From assembly GCA_028554755.1 (NCBI GenBank), contig JAPTOF010000008.1, positions 15,481,001 through 15,545,000 on the forward strand: 64,000 nucleotides of DNA, read 5' to 3'. A program made the position numbers and the translations under genes. Numbering within the stretch: position 1 is the first letter of the stretch; each line of letters opens with the position of its first letter. Shown piece after piece: positions 12,289-23,289 of this stretch. The DNA is from Cordia subcordata (lineage: Eukaryota; Streptophyta; Magnoliopsida; Boraginales; Cordiaceae). The notes below the pieces were generated by a model. It worked only from the letters and a program-made list of their open reading frames with translations, made no database searches and was not told the DNA's origin.

Positions 12289-12815
12289 CCCTTTGATTTT
12301 CATTAGGGCCAAAGTCTTGTATGGATAAAACCTTTAAGTTTCATCAGGGTGAGGGCCCAAACCATTTTGCCTTTTGATTTTCATTAAGGTCATTGTATGA
12401 TTAGACCCTTTCATTTTCATCAGGGTCATGACTCAAATCTTCAACCATTTAACTTTCATTAGGGCCAAAGTTTTATATGGACAAACCCTTTGACTTTCAT
12501 CAGGATCATGACTTAAATCATTTAGTCTTGTACGATCAGACCCTTTCATTCTCATCCAAGTCATGGTTCGAATAATTTGGCCCTTTGACTTCAGTTAAAG
12601 AAAGCCTTGTATGATTAAGCCCTTTGCTTTTCATAAAGGTCATGGCTTAAACCATTCGGCCCTGTGATTTTTATCAAGGCCAAGTACTTGTATGATCAGA
12701 CCCTTCGATCTTTATTGAGGTCATGACTTTGAGTATTTTGACCTTTTCTTTATCAAGGTCAAAGCCTTCTAGTATCAAGCACTTTGATTTTCACAAAGAC
12801 CAAACTATATAAGGC
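12289..12815 (+). repeat. 40-bp tandem array in the 3' region of the Tat element
   Basis: About 13 diverged copies of a 40-bp unit start near 12289, 12330, 12370, 12405, 12446, 12485, 12541, 12580, 12619, 12660, 12700, 12740 and 12780. Each contains a core like CCCTTTGATTTTCATTAGGG and an adjoining piece alternating between CCAAAGTCTTGTATGATCAGA and TCATGACTCAAA forms, so the higher-order unit is about 80 bp. Between 12815 and 13200 I see nothing further. Confidence 0.85.
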
Positions 12816-13199
12816 TGAAACCCTAGCAAAATGACTCGAAGGGTCAAGTCAAGATATTATTACAAGAAACATTTTAACATATAAGATTTTCACCCTTGTC
12901 TTAGGTCACAAAAGTTTTGGAGAAACAAGCAAGACCTTGTACTATTATCCAAAAACATGATCAAATGCATAGTAACCTAGCTCACTATGAAGTTTCATCA
13001 AAGTCACAAGGTATAAAGCAAAATGCATACAATAATTTAAACTAGTAATTAAAAAAGAAGAATAAAGGCATTCTATTTAAACTAAGTCGTAAACAACTGC
13101 ATAAATAAATTTCAAATCAAAAGAGTTTAAACAACCATGAAATTGGAAAATGATAGTCATAATGGATCAAAAGAGTAACAGAGAGACAAGCTTCACCAA

Positions 13200-15850
13200 C
13201 AGCACCATCAGAGCTTTCTGAACCACTAGAAAGACTGTACCTAGGCAATATGGCTTATTCACCTTAAGCGTTCCTTTTTAGAGCTTTCCTTAACAAGTTA
13301 TAAGCTTCATAAATGCATTTCTCTGTCCCATTCTATATCTTTCCTAGCCTATGCTCAAGATATAATTTGATTGTAGTATGTAGAATGGCCTCAGCTACAA
13401 TCACTTTTCATTTAGTTTCTTTGCGGGATACATTGTCTTTTGTTATGCCCAACTTCTTTATCTAGTTGAGGGAGATAGACAGTTCAACAATGGGATGTTC
13501 ACACTTTTCAACTATTTTAACAAATTTAGACAAACCAACTTCGGTAACTGAGATTCAACCTTTACAACACTAGTACCATCTCGTTCCTTCTTGGCAACAC
13601 CAAGCTTGGCCACAGTGTCAACCAAAGCAATAGTTAAGTCATGCTTATGAGAAGCTACAAAACTTAGATTATCCTTAATAGATTAGAACGCAATAGTTAA
13701 GTCATGCTTATGAGAAGCTACAAAACTTAGATTATCCTTAATAGATTAGAACCTCTTCTTAGCCTTCTCCCATGAGGATGTAGTCTGTGAAAGAAAAAAT
13801 AACAATGGATAAGTATGCAAGTTGAATAGTACCAAGTATCGAAAGCATAAACATACTATAATAAACACTTAGGCTAGTGTCAGAAATGGAGTCACAGAGA
13901 TAATCCATCAACTACTCATTAGTAAACTATATTAACTTCACATACTATTGAACAATCAGATCAGAGCACTTGAAAATGCTCATATGTTAGGGAAGCTCAA
14001 ATAAAATAAATTTGAGGCAATATTAGAAGTAGATAGAGTTGGCATTGAAACTTTAGCCACTATAAGTTCCATGACAGATACTAGTACTTTAATATCCTTG
14101 CAAGGCTTTAGCATATGACGATTACCAGAGCCTTCAACTTTTGAAGCTAAACCAACTTGAGCTTTCAAAACCTCTTCAGAAGAGATTTCAATGTCAATAG
14201 TTTTTCGCTTTCTTTGTAGCATGTTTTTCTTCTTGAGTCAACAAAGGAATGCTAGTGTGCCTCCTTCCTGAGGATGGCCAGGTGTTCTTTCTCTTAACCA
14301 ATTCGGTTCTGTTAGCCCTGAGATTGGTCTAAAATTTTGTTATGAGCTAACTGGAAAAAGATGGATTGAGGGTCAGATAGATTTAAGTTCAAGTGTCATA
14401 GGAAATTAGACTAGCTATAACAGAAGTAGAAGGATTAGCCTTTGGAGTGAGTCCTACAACATAACATACACCTTTGACACAGCTAAGTAAAGGAACTTGA
14501 TTGTTTGATGAACCTTAGACCGAATCAAACCTTGTCATTAATAAAATCATGTGTTAAGCACATGTTGCTCCTAAAATAGCAGGGGAAACACCTGTTAGGG
14601 ATAGTAATGGGTCAAAAAATTGAAAGATCAGAACATTGGAATAGATCTGATACCAATACAGACTACCCATTTCAACTATTGTGTTTTCTAAAATTAAATA
14701 CAGTTTAGATAGTTCAAGGAGTTTTCACTGTTAAGAGGTGCATAATGCTCTTTCAATATGCTTTCATTGAATTGATTGGGGGATTTTGACAACTATGGCA
14801 TTTTATAACATGAAGATTAGACTTTCGTACTACACCAATCTGTATGGCATTCCTAACTATTACCTACTGTGGCCTTGGATTTCTTGCAATATGAGATTGA
14901 ATGCCATAACTCTTATTTTTATTTTACTTCTTATTGATTGAAATGACATCATCGATAGACCTTTCAATGCAAGACACCTCTTATTGTAGTTTCTTAAAAA
15001 AAGGGAATAGAGTGAGTTAAGGACAAATGACTAAAAGCAAAAATGTAACAACGCCACAAAACACTCGTGGTAGGCAACAACAGTATTTCACCACAAATGT
15101 TTTGATGATAAAGTGCATGAACTAAGGAAAATAGACTAAGAGGTGAAGAAGCCAAAAGTGTTAAAAGTTTATCTGCTCTATACTGACAAGGTTGGATAAG
15201 TTTCAATAATTGAAACTCTTCATCCGCAAGCAAAGAAAGAGTAAAGTAAAAACTTAAAACTTAATGGTCATGAGTAGCTTGGAACCTATCAAAGCCTCTC
15301 TAGTTTAGAGTTACACTTGGACCATCAGCAAGCATGACCAATAAGTGGATGAAAAAGTAAAAATCTTTCTACCTCTTATCACCAGACATCAAGTCTACTA
15401 TCAGATGTGAACAACCAATCTTCAAGGCCAAGTAAAATCAGTTAGACTAAGAATTCATGCAAAACTTTAGTTGATAAGTACGCAAAACATCTTTTAAATT
15501 GAAGCCTACTTGTTGTTCAAAAAGAACTCTAGATAAAGCAAAAGACACCATGTGTTGGGCATCAACATGCCAAGAGTAATATAAAATGGATGACATACAT
15601 GAAAAACCAAAGATAGAAAGGGAAGTCAAAACCATCTTTGAAAATGTTGGTATAAACATAATACAATTCATTTTTGTGTGGAATTTGCCATTTATTTTCA
15701 TACCTTACCTAGCCCTTGCCCTTCCAAAGAATAAAATACCTTATAGTCAGGTAATCAAGATTGCTTTGTTAATTATGTCTAGAGGCTCCCTTAGCATTCC
15801 AACTAGCGAATTTGGAAAATAAGGACTTTTATAATGAGGAAATTCATAAC
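13200..15850 (-). pseudogene. Antisense ORF relic in the 3' region of the Tat element
   Basis: Minus-strand frames carry scattered similarity to the antisense 'putative gypsy-type transposon' ORF (Transposase_28-like) known from Tat elements: an N-terminal part at 15447-15822 (NIFKDGFDFPF, then LYYSWHVDAQ and FNLKDVLRTYQLK), then SGDKR followed by KDFYFFIH near 15350-15400 (usual SNKGWK..FFFV), a charged linker (KRKTIDIEISSEEV, 13980-14222), and a KHDLTIALVDTVAKLGVAKK segment at 13580-13650 that suits a coiled-coil C-terminus. All frames are broken. The order is right, but similarity is weak and partly by memory of the family. A 63-bp tandem duplication (13628-13753) lies within. If wrong, this is simply non-coding Tat 3' sequence. 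Confidence 0.4.
13628..13753. repeat. 63-bp perfect tandem duplication
   Basis: CAATAGTTAAGTCATGCTTA begins a unit at 13628 that is repeated without visible change from 13691. This is much younger than the surrounding decayed element. Confidence 0.95.
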
Positions 15851-16101
15851 TCTGAGGAATAAAGTATATACCTGTATACTTGAAATGCAACAATCACTAT
15901 GGCAGTGGTGAGGGAAGTGAATTCAAGTAGTGGAACAGGAAAATAAGAATCCTGTTTTTGTATCTAAGTGAAAAAAATTCAAAATGAATCTTGGCTCATA
16001 AAATCTAGTGAAATAAATTCAAAAGAGAGCTTTAAGAAATGTAAAAATGGTTGGACATTAAAGTTTGCGCTTGAAATTAGTGGGTCATCATGAATCGTAA
16101 A

Positions 16102-16246
16102 TTTCTATGGGGTGTAGGCATCCCAAAAAGTAACAAAAGTGTGCAAAGGTTTCCTTGGGTTGGACGGAGATTGGCCCTCGAGTGCAAATGCAAAAGAGAG
16201 CTTGACTACAAGACCTACCTATCAAGTAAGGACAAAAGTTGGCTTG
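16102..16246 (+). pseudogene. Plastid 23S rRNA fragment A (domain V), nuclear insert
   Basis: Matches plastid 23S rRNA (about the 2250-2400 region in E. coli terms): TTTCTATGGGG, AAAAAGTAAC, GTGCAAAGGTTTCC, GGACGGAGATTGGCCCTCGA and GAGCTTGACTACAAGACC are recognisable. Differences are mainly C to T and G to A, the signature of methylated organellar DNA in the nucleus. It stops at GTTGGCTT, where the real rRNA would continue TAGTGATCC. Confidence 0.9.
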
Positions 16247-16334
16247 TGCAGTGATGTATGCAATTGAGGCATCCTAACAAACTAGTAGACTTGAACCTTG
16301 TTCCAACTTGACTTGGTCAATTTGATTAGGTGGG
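16246..16334 (+). pseudogene. Plastid 23S rRNA fragment C (3' end), out of order
   Basis: GTGCAGTGATGTATGCAATT, GAGGCATCCTAACAAAC, TAGACTTGAACCTTGTTCC and a diverged GATCAATTCGATCAGG-like block match the extreme 3' end of plastid 23S rRNA. In the plastid this lies downstream of both neighbouring fragments. The following 16335-16415 is not assigned; it could be another plastid piece or filler. Confidence 0.85.
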
Positions 16335-16415
16335 ATCGTCTGATTGGAAACGATAACAAGATGCATAGGTTATTAGAAGGAGCTCCAAAATATATATACA
16401 CATCGTATACCACCT

Positions 16416-16578
16416 AATTACCCTATAGGGATAAAAGGCTGATATTCCCCAAGAACTCACATCAACGGGAAGGTTTGACACCTCAATGTCGGCTCTTCAC
16501 CACCCGATTTTTAGGATGTTCCAAGGGTTGGGTTGTTCACCCATTAAAGTGGTACATGAGCTTAGAGCTTTAGAATTC
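16416..16578 (+). pseudogene. Plastid 23S rRNA fragment B (domain V)
   Basis: Contains AGGGATAAAAGGCTGAT, CCCCAAGAACTCACATC, ACGGGAAGGTTTGACACCTC, ATGTCGGCTCTTC, TTCCAAGGGTTGGGTTG and CCCATTAAAGTGGTACATGA, that is, the peptidyl-transferase region of plastid 23S rRNA that normally follows fragment A after about 50 nt. Changes are again mostly transitions. The right end is approximate. Confidence 0.92.
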
Positions 16579-16925
16579 TCTTATTTATTAATTCTATCTA
16601 CTATTTAGGCAAAATATCATCACTCATTCTTACTAAGAAACTAAAAGAATCCTCAAAATGGAAAAAAGGGTGGAAAGTGAGAAGAGAGAGATGTAGAAAT
16701 ACAAACAGCTTTCAAGATGATTAAACAGGAAAAAGAGGGATCTACTGAAACTAGTAATTATGGTGTGCACAAAGCATGCCATGCCTACCTTGGAAGCTAA
16801 TTATCCAAGTGCTTGAAAGTTGAGTATTTAATGCTTAAACTCCTTATGCGAAAGTTGACTATTTAATACTTAAACTCCTTATGCCTTGAAAAATTCTATC
16901 AGCATAAAGAGTTAAAGGAGTTAAC

Positions 16926-17301
16926 TGTAAAAGGCCTACCCTAATAACACTATTGGGTTGAGCCATAAGGGGAGATGAACCATGAATAGGCTATAGTCTT
17001 TGAAAAAGGCAAATCTAAATTAACTAAGTCGAAGAAGAGTTACAATTTGAGGTCCACATAATGTTTACTGTGCTTCTACTCCGAGATTACCATGATTGTT
17101 AGGGTTATGCCTTAAGGATAGAAAAATGAAATTAATACAGGCCTGACCTCCAAAAGTAAAGGGAATGAAAGGCAAACACACACAATACATCCTAGCTTGC
17201 AACATTAAATCTCAAACATATCACTGGTACCCATCTTACAAAGACCCCAGTGCTATTTCTTGTATATTTCCATGTCTTAATTGTAGATTCAATGGTCTAC
17301 A
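16926..17301 (+). repeat. 3' LTR of the Tat-like element
   Basis: Aligned with 4928-5312. It begins TGTAAAAGGCCTACCC and ends TCTACA, followed by CTAGT. Between the plastid insert and this LTR (16579-16925) there is only AT-rich sequence with a weak purine tract. Confidence 0.75.
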
Positions 17302-17375
17302 CTAGTTCAATATTTTAAATAACAAGTCATCTAATTTTTTTTCAACTTTTATCATGACCAAATTTCATAAAACCA

Positions 17376-17633
17376 AATAGTTTGTTTATTTTAATGAAAT
17401 CTTAATTTTGTGAAATATAAGAAAATTTGATGTCAATCTATTGAAACTTCTTTTATTAATTTGTGATGTCAAATTGAAACTCATGACAATATTTTAGAAA
17501 ATCTAATAGTTTGTTTAATTTAATAAAATCTTAAGTTTCTGAAATATAGAAAAATCATCATCAACCTAATGAAACTTCTTTTATCAATTTGTGATGTCAA
17601 ATTGAAACTCATCATTTTCCTTAAGTTAACATA
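17376..17633. repeat. 129-bp tandem duplication
   Basis: AATAGTTTGTTTA at 17376 and 17505 starts two diverged units that share GAAACTTCTTTTAT, AATTTGTGATGTCAAATTG and AAACTCAT. Confidence 0.9.
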
Positions 17634-18204
17634 TGCTACCATTAGGTTCATTTATATGCTAACATCTATAAATTTATAAATTTTACTAGAAATAGCATAG
17701 GTTCAAATATGTTTTTAATTATCGGTTTGAAATTTTATTATACTTCATTTATGAGAAAAATTAGAATGTTATTTAATAAATTAATTTTTATAGATAAACA
17801 ATAAAGATTATGGAGATTATTTATCATCAAGTAAATTTTATTAATAAATCATAGACAAAAAAAGATAATAGGTTGCCTCAAAAATTTGAAAATTGAATCT
17901 CCAAACTAATCAATCCTATGTACAAATGTAACAAAAATTTAATAGTATCTCATATCATTTCCAAAATCTTTTAACATGCATGTAAAAATAAGAATCTGTT
18001 GTAACTATTTTTAACATGTCAGTAGCATATTTGAAGATCGTATTACTATAAGGATATATTAAGTCTATGTTTTTAACATGTCAATAGGATATGTGTAGTT
18101 CTTATATGGTTTGTTTCACCATTTTAATGGTCATGTTCTTGAATAATATAATATTGGTAGAATATGCTATAAATTTATAGCCAACAATATGTATATTTTA
18201 TCTA

Positions 18205-18440
18205 ATATTAGTCTAATAAATTGTATGACACTACAAGCATTTTTACTATACTGTATCACACTAAAAGAATTTGTATTATTTAAAAAAATTAATAGAAATA
18301 AAGTCTTTACTCTAATATGTCGAGCGCTATCATTTATAACTAATATCAATCCAACACATTGGACCACATTAAAAGCATTTTTAGTGCATTGTATCACACA
18401 AAAGCATTTGTATTATTTAACAAAATTTATAAAATCTGTA
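18205..18440. repeat. About 137-bp diverged direct duplication
   Basis: Two units share CATTTTTA, TGTATCACAC, AAAAG and ATTTGTATTATTTAA (first near 18235-18285, second near 18375-18425). Overlapping open frames on both strands here come from this repeat and are not genes. Confidence 0.75.
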
Positions 18441-19369
18441 ATATAACATGCCAAGCTCCAATTCATTTGGAGAAAAGACGTGTGAAACTCTAGTATCAAT
18501 CTTTCTGTTTTAATAGATATTAGATAGATAACAGAATAACTCTAATATTACAACATGAATAATATTACGTTAATAACTCACTATTTTGGTTAAATACTAC
18601 CGAGTAAAATACATTAGACCTCCCTATGATTTGCTCATTTTGGACTCTCTTGTATAATAAAATCTCCATTATAATCTCCCTTTGGTTTCTAAAACTTGCT
18701 CATAATTTCCCTCTACTTTTTAAAACAAAACATATGTCTTGCCTTTCCAAGGAAGTATGGTGCTTTATTTTAGAAAATAAAAATGAATCATGACTAATGT
18801 ATTTTACTCAATATTATCATATCTCTAATATTTGCTCTGAAATCTGAAAAAAAGAATAACTTGAAGGAAGACAAAAATGACTTTAGATATTGTATTTTCT
18901 GGTTAGAAACCTTTTTTGTTTAGTGGGCACTGCACCTTTTGGTTGTATCATTCACTCTTTCATTAAAAATCAAAAACTTGAACAAAAAAGGAATATAAGC
19001 CTATGATTTTTCTTGAAAGGTTAATCTGATTACGTAATGATCAACCATGCCTTAAATTTCCTATTTTTATGGTGAAATTTCTTAAGATTGTATAATTAAA
19101 TGATTTCTCCCCTCTCTAGTTGTAGCCATCGGAAGACATTATATTACATACATGTATTGTGGTCATAAATGCATACCTATTTTTCAATTAGCAGGTATGG
19201 TTATCTATGAGTGTCTTTGCCTCAATGAGTTATTCCTTTACTGTAACGAGCTTCATATTGTTATGCATGCTATTTCTCTCTCTACTCTTTCACTTGGCAT
19301 ATTTATAGCCATATCTTTATATTAAAATAACCTAAACTATATTCTTTTTATATATATGCAAATTAGAAT

Positions 19370-19482
19370 TGCCAGATAATGCCTATGAAAGGCGTCAAAC
19401 GTGGAAACCACTCGAACCCGAGGTTGATCAATATGCAACAATATTCTCAAGAAATGGGGCAGAAGGGAGACAACTAGTACCT
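19370..19482 (+). CDS. Host gene 1, upstream visible exon
   Basis: First visible coding exon of a host gene I do not recognise. The reading frame gives AYERRQTWKPLEPEVDQYAT, then IFSRNGAEGRQLVP, and ends at a consensus donor, CCT|GTAAGT, at 19483. The frame joins in phase 0 to the exon at 24476. The acceptor is ambiguous: AG at 19368-19369 (chosen here) or at 19375-19376. Base composition is clearly less AT-rich than its surroundings, and the peptide shows no stop. Exons farther 5' are not visible between here and the Tat element ending at 17301, so the gene's start is either lost or far upstream. The next intron is about 5 kb because a copia element sits in it. Confidence 0.7.
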
Positions 19483-19824
19483 GTAAGTTCTACGCTACTA
19501 AGTCATTATAATTCTTATAAATGTTAGTAAGTAAATGTAAAAAAAGGTACTTAGTCATCTACTTTTAATTTAGGATAATATAAATTGATTTCTGCATTAT
19601 TTATTTGTAGTGCATTAGACATTTCTATGTTTTTAAAACCTCTTCATAATTGTATTTACTTTTTAAAACATAGTATATGTCCCTTCCTTTTCAAAAGGAT
19701 AATCTATTTCAAAAAGTAGAGAGTAGAGATGTTACGAGGAAGTTTTAAGACGCACGTATAGAAAAATTTGACTCACATTAATTAAATTACAAGAGTATTA
19801 CTTGATAAAATAATACGTTCTTTT

Positions 19825-20079
19825 TATTAGTGCAATGAAAAGGAAAAGATTTTGCATTTTAGAAAGCTACAGAAAATACTGTAGATTTGTGTGTTTAGTT
19901 GTCATAAGTTGTACTTTTTTTTTCATTTCTTTATTTTGATGAACTAGAGAAAGATTCTAGGATGTGAAATTAACAACAAGCATTGGAATATTAATAGACT
20001 TCTGATTGCAACTTTGCAAATCTTGGAAGATTTAATGAACTCTTTGAATATCTTAAAAATTGCAAATTACTTTTCAACA
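19825..20079 (-). repeat. 3' LTR of the intronic copia element
   Basis: Shares AAAGATTTTGCATTTTAGAA, TAGGATGTGAAATTAA, TTTGCAAATCTTGGAAGAT and the TTCAACA end with 24120-24406. It is about 30 bp shorter and visibly diverged. Confidence 0.85.
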
Positions 20080-20086
20080 CCCTCTC

Positions 20087-23000
20087 TTAATTTTTAATTT
20101 TCAAAAGCTTTTTGAACTTTTCAAACTTCTCAATTGGCCCTGGTTTGGTAGGAAAACCAATTGCTTGATCACTGGTGTTGATGAACTCCATGTATATTTC
20201 TCTTTTGCTTACAAAATCTTGAATGAAATGATGTTGGAATTCTACATTCTTTGACCTTGCATGGAAAAAGGGATTTTTAGTCATTGCAATGGTTGACATG
20301 TTGTCACAAAAGAGAGTAATGGGTTGTTCTTGCTTTTCTTGCAAATCTCAAAGAATTCTCTTTAGCCACTCAGCTTCACAAGCTATATAAGTGGTTGAAA
20401 ATATTCAGCTTCACTTAAAGATAATGCCACTATTTTTTGTTTATTAGAACTTCATACAATCACCTTCAATCCAAGACAAAAAACATAAACTAAAGTGGTT
20501 TTTTAATCATCTAAAGATCCAGCCCAATCATTATCTATAAAACTAATCAACTTGTTTTGATCTTCTTTTGTGTACTTGGTGCCTTGCTTCTTGGTACCTT
20601 GGAGATACCTCAAGATTCTTTTTGTAGTAGCAAAATGAAGTTTGCTTGTTTCACTCATGAACAAAGAGATGTACAGCTCAGTGAATAAACTATATCTAGT
20701 CTTGTTTCTATGAGATAAATCAAAGAACCCACAAGACTTCTAAATAGCCTTGTATCAAATTTTTAGCACTATCTTTTTGTTTCAATTTTTCATTCAAAGC
20801 CATAGGAGTTACTATAGGTTTGCATTTTTCCATGTGAAATTTTTTTAGCAAATCATCAATGTATCTTTCTTTAGAGATGAAAATCTCTCCCCTGGACTGT
20901 TTCACTTGAATTCCAAGAAAATATCTCACAATTTCCATATGTCATCTCAAATTCTTTGCATCATTTTTGTTTTGAACTCTTCCACTATCTTCAAGTTAGT
21001 GCCAAAATAAATGAGATCACCAACAAACGAGCAAACAATTAAGAAATCTGTACCTTCTTTCTTAACATAGAGTAATGGTTTGCTTGGACTTCTATGAAAT
21101 CCATTCTTGCAAAAAGTATCTATCAATCTTGCTATTCCAAACTTTTGGTGGTCATTTTAACCTGCGAAGAGCCTTTTACAGTCGATACACATTGTTCCAT
21201 TTCTTTGACATCAAATCTTAAGGTTGCTTGACATAAACCTCCTCTTCAAGCTCTCTATTGAGAAAGGCATATCTTGCATCGAATTGGTAAACATTCAATA
21301 ACAATTGGACTTGAAGTGTAAGAATAGTTCCAATGGTCTCCATTCTTGCCACCAATGTAAATACTTCATTGAAGTCTATCCCGGGCTATTGAGAAAAGCC
21401 TTTTGCAACCAATCATGCTTTGTGTTTTGGAAAAGAACTGTCATCATTTAGTTTTGTTTTGAACACCCATTTCAAATATGACTTCTTTTCCTTGTGGAAA
21501 GTCTACAAGCTCCCATGTTTTTGTTTTCTTCAATTGTTTCGATTTCTACTTCCATGGTCTTTCTCTGGACTTCTTCATTTATAGCTTCTTTAAAACTTTG
21601 AGGTTCAACCAAAGAAGCCTACATCACAATTTTCACAAATATCTCTCAGAGATCATACCTTTCCTGGAGGTGATTCAGAATGTGAACTATCTTGATGTGA
21701 TAAAGTTGGATAGAGAATCCTCTCAAGAGTTGGCAATGGATTTGAAGTTGAATCTTGCTGTCGTGGCCGAACATGTGAAACTATTGACTCCGTAAATTCA
21801 TTTGATATTAAGTTTTGTGTAGAGTTTTCATTCCAACTCAACTTCCTATTCATTAAAATCGCATATCTTGAAACAATAAGCTTATTAGTTTTTGGATTAT
21901 AAAGTCTATAACCCTTAGACTCATCATTGTAACCAAAAAAAGATGAGTGTTTCTCCTTTTCTCATCATATTTGTCTCTGTTTGGAGTTGAAATATGAGAA
22001 TATGCAATGCAGCAAAAAACTTTTAAATGATTGACAACTGGCTTCCTTTTGTGCCATGCTTCAAGAAGCGTTTTATTTTGAACTATCCTGATAAGAGATT
22101 GATTGAGGATTTAAATGCTTGTGTGTACAGCTTTTGCCCAAAGATCATTTCGCTATCCCTTACCCTTAACTATTCTTCTAGTTATCTCTTTAATAGTTCG
22201 ACTTTTTCTCTTGGCTACTCTATTTTGTTTTAGGCTTCTCCATATTGTAAGTCGTTTTTGAATGCCATTATTCTTGTAGTACTCCATGAATAAAGTGTAT
22301 AAGAATTATCCATGAATGAAGTGTATAAGAATTATCCTACATGACCAGTATGTAATGTCTTGATTTTAAATCCATTTTGCTTTTCTACAAGTGCTTCGGA
22401 TTGTAGAAAAACAGAGAATGCTTCTAACTTTCCTTGCAAAAAATATAACCACATAATTCAAGTAAAATAATCAAGAAAAAAAATTAAATATCTTTTGTTA
22501 CAAAATGATGGAGTTCTTGTCAGGCTACAAAATGTCACCATGCACTAACTCAAGTGGGGTTTGGCCTTTCCAAGAAGTTTTTGGGAATGGTAGTCTTGCC
22601 CTTTATTGTGCAAATGCCATATTTCAAGTGCCACAAGTGAAATTTGTCAATACTTTCACTTTTGAATGCCGCTTTTTCATCCAAAGGCATGACAAACGAA
22701 AAAAATTTATTTGAGATCATTTGGGTTGTAGTCACAAGAATGTTATTTTTTTGTCAAAAATTTAGTTGTTGTTATCATCAAAGGCCACTGAATAACCTTT
22801 TTTAAGAGTTGTCTAACACCCAACAAATTTTGAATGAGATTTGGAACATAAAGAGCATCACTTATGGATTTTCAGTTACCTTCTGTTGTTTGGACTCCTT
22901 TGGCTTTTGTATCTTGAATCTTCTCAACTCCAAGTTTTACATGAGAAGTGTAACTAGTATCCAACTCCAAAAACATCTTGTAATTTTTGGTCCTATAATT

Positions 23001-23250
23001 GCTGCAACCACTATCTGATATACCAAACATTTTCGCAATCTTAATGGTTATTCATATAAGGGAATAGTTGCTCACCTTCATTCTTGGTGAAGTTGGCTTC
23101 CTCCTTGTGATTTTGCCTTTTTTTTTGGACATTTTACATAAGAGTGATCTTCATTCTTGCAGCTTTTGCATTAGAAAAAACAATCTTTGGTTTCATGGTT
23201 TGTCTTTTTGCAAATTCAGCAATGAGTGCTTGAGTCTCCAAATTTTTGTT
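20087..23250 (-). pseudogene. Copia Pol relic (protease/integrase/RT/RNase H) in the intron
   Basis: Reading the minus strand downward: a CCHC knuckle (CKSCKNEDHSYVKC, 23129-23170) closes Gag. A GAG-pre-integrase block with HLWHLKYG lies near 22640. Integrase core fragments lie at 21900-22500. RT is at about 21850-20660, with MEIVRYFLGIQVKQ and GEIFISKERYIDDLLKKF near 20940-20840. RNase H follows with LQGTKKQGTKYT, IDNDWAGS, a degraded SEAEY box, then LFCDNMSTIAMTKNPFFHAR and FQHHFIQDFVSKREIYMEFI (20290-20160), ending in a TKP-like tail. The order and motifs are those of a complete copia pol, but stops and frameshifts in every domain make it inactive. Confidence 0.85.
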
Positions 23251-23289
23251 GTTTTCCTCCTTTATTACCTCTACTTTGCCAGTTTTCTT

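Larger units (their letters stand above)
4928..17301 (+). mobile_element. Degenerate Tat/Ogre-like Ty3/gypsy element
   Basis: A plus-strand element with similar LTRs (4928-5312 and 16926-17301), a primer-site-like sequence after the 5' LTR, and gag, protease, RT, RNase H and integrase remnants in the Tat order, followed by a long 3' region. Flanking pentamers TTAGT (4923-4927) and CTAGT (17302-17306) look like an aged target duplication. All genes are riddled with stops. It has taken in a minus-strand solo LTR (7028-8791) and plastid rDNA (16102-16578). The long 3' region with a tandem array and an antisense ORF is typical of the Tat lineage (Ogre, Grande and relatives). Confidence 0.8.
17302..19369. 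other. AT-rich region upstream of the visible host exons
   Basis: No exon, RNA gene or element could be supported. It holds two diverged tandem duplications (17376-17633 and 18205-18440). Further exons of the host gene may be hidden here or may have been displaced by the Tat element to its left. Confidence 0.5.

Noticed and set aside
12289..12815. CRISPR-like regular repeats
   Set aside because: Units are adjacent and diverged without unique spacers, and the DNA is nuclear plant sequence.
16102..16578. A functional rRNA gene
   Set aside because: Pieces are out of order, incomplete and decayed by transitions, inside a retrotransposon.
18167..18446. Overlapping ORFs on both strands
   Set aside because: Produced by a diverged direct repeat without coding bias.
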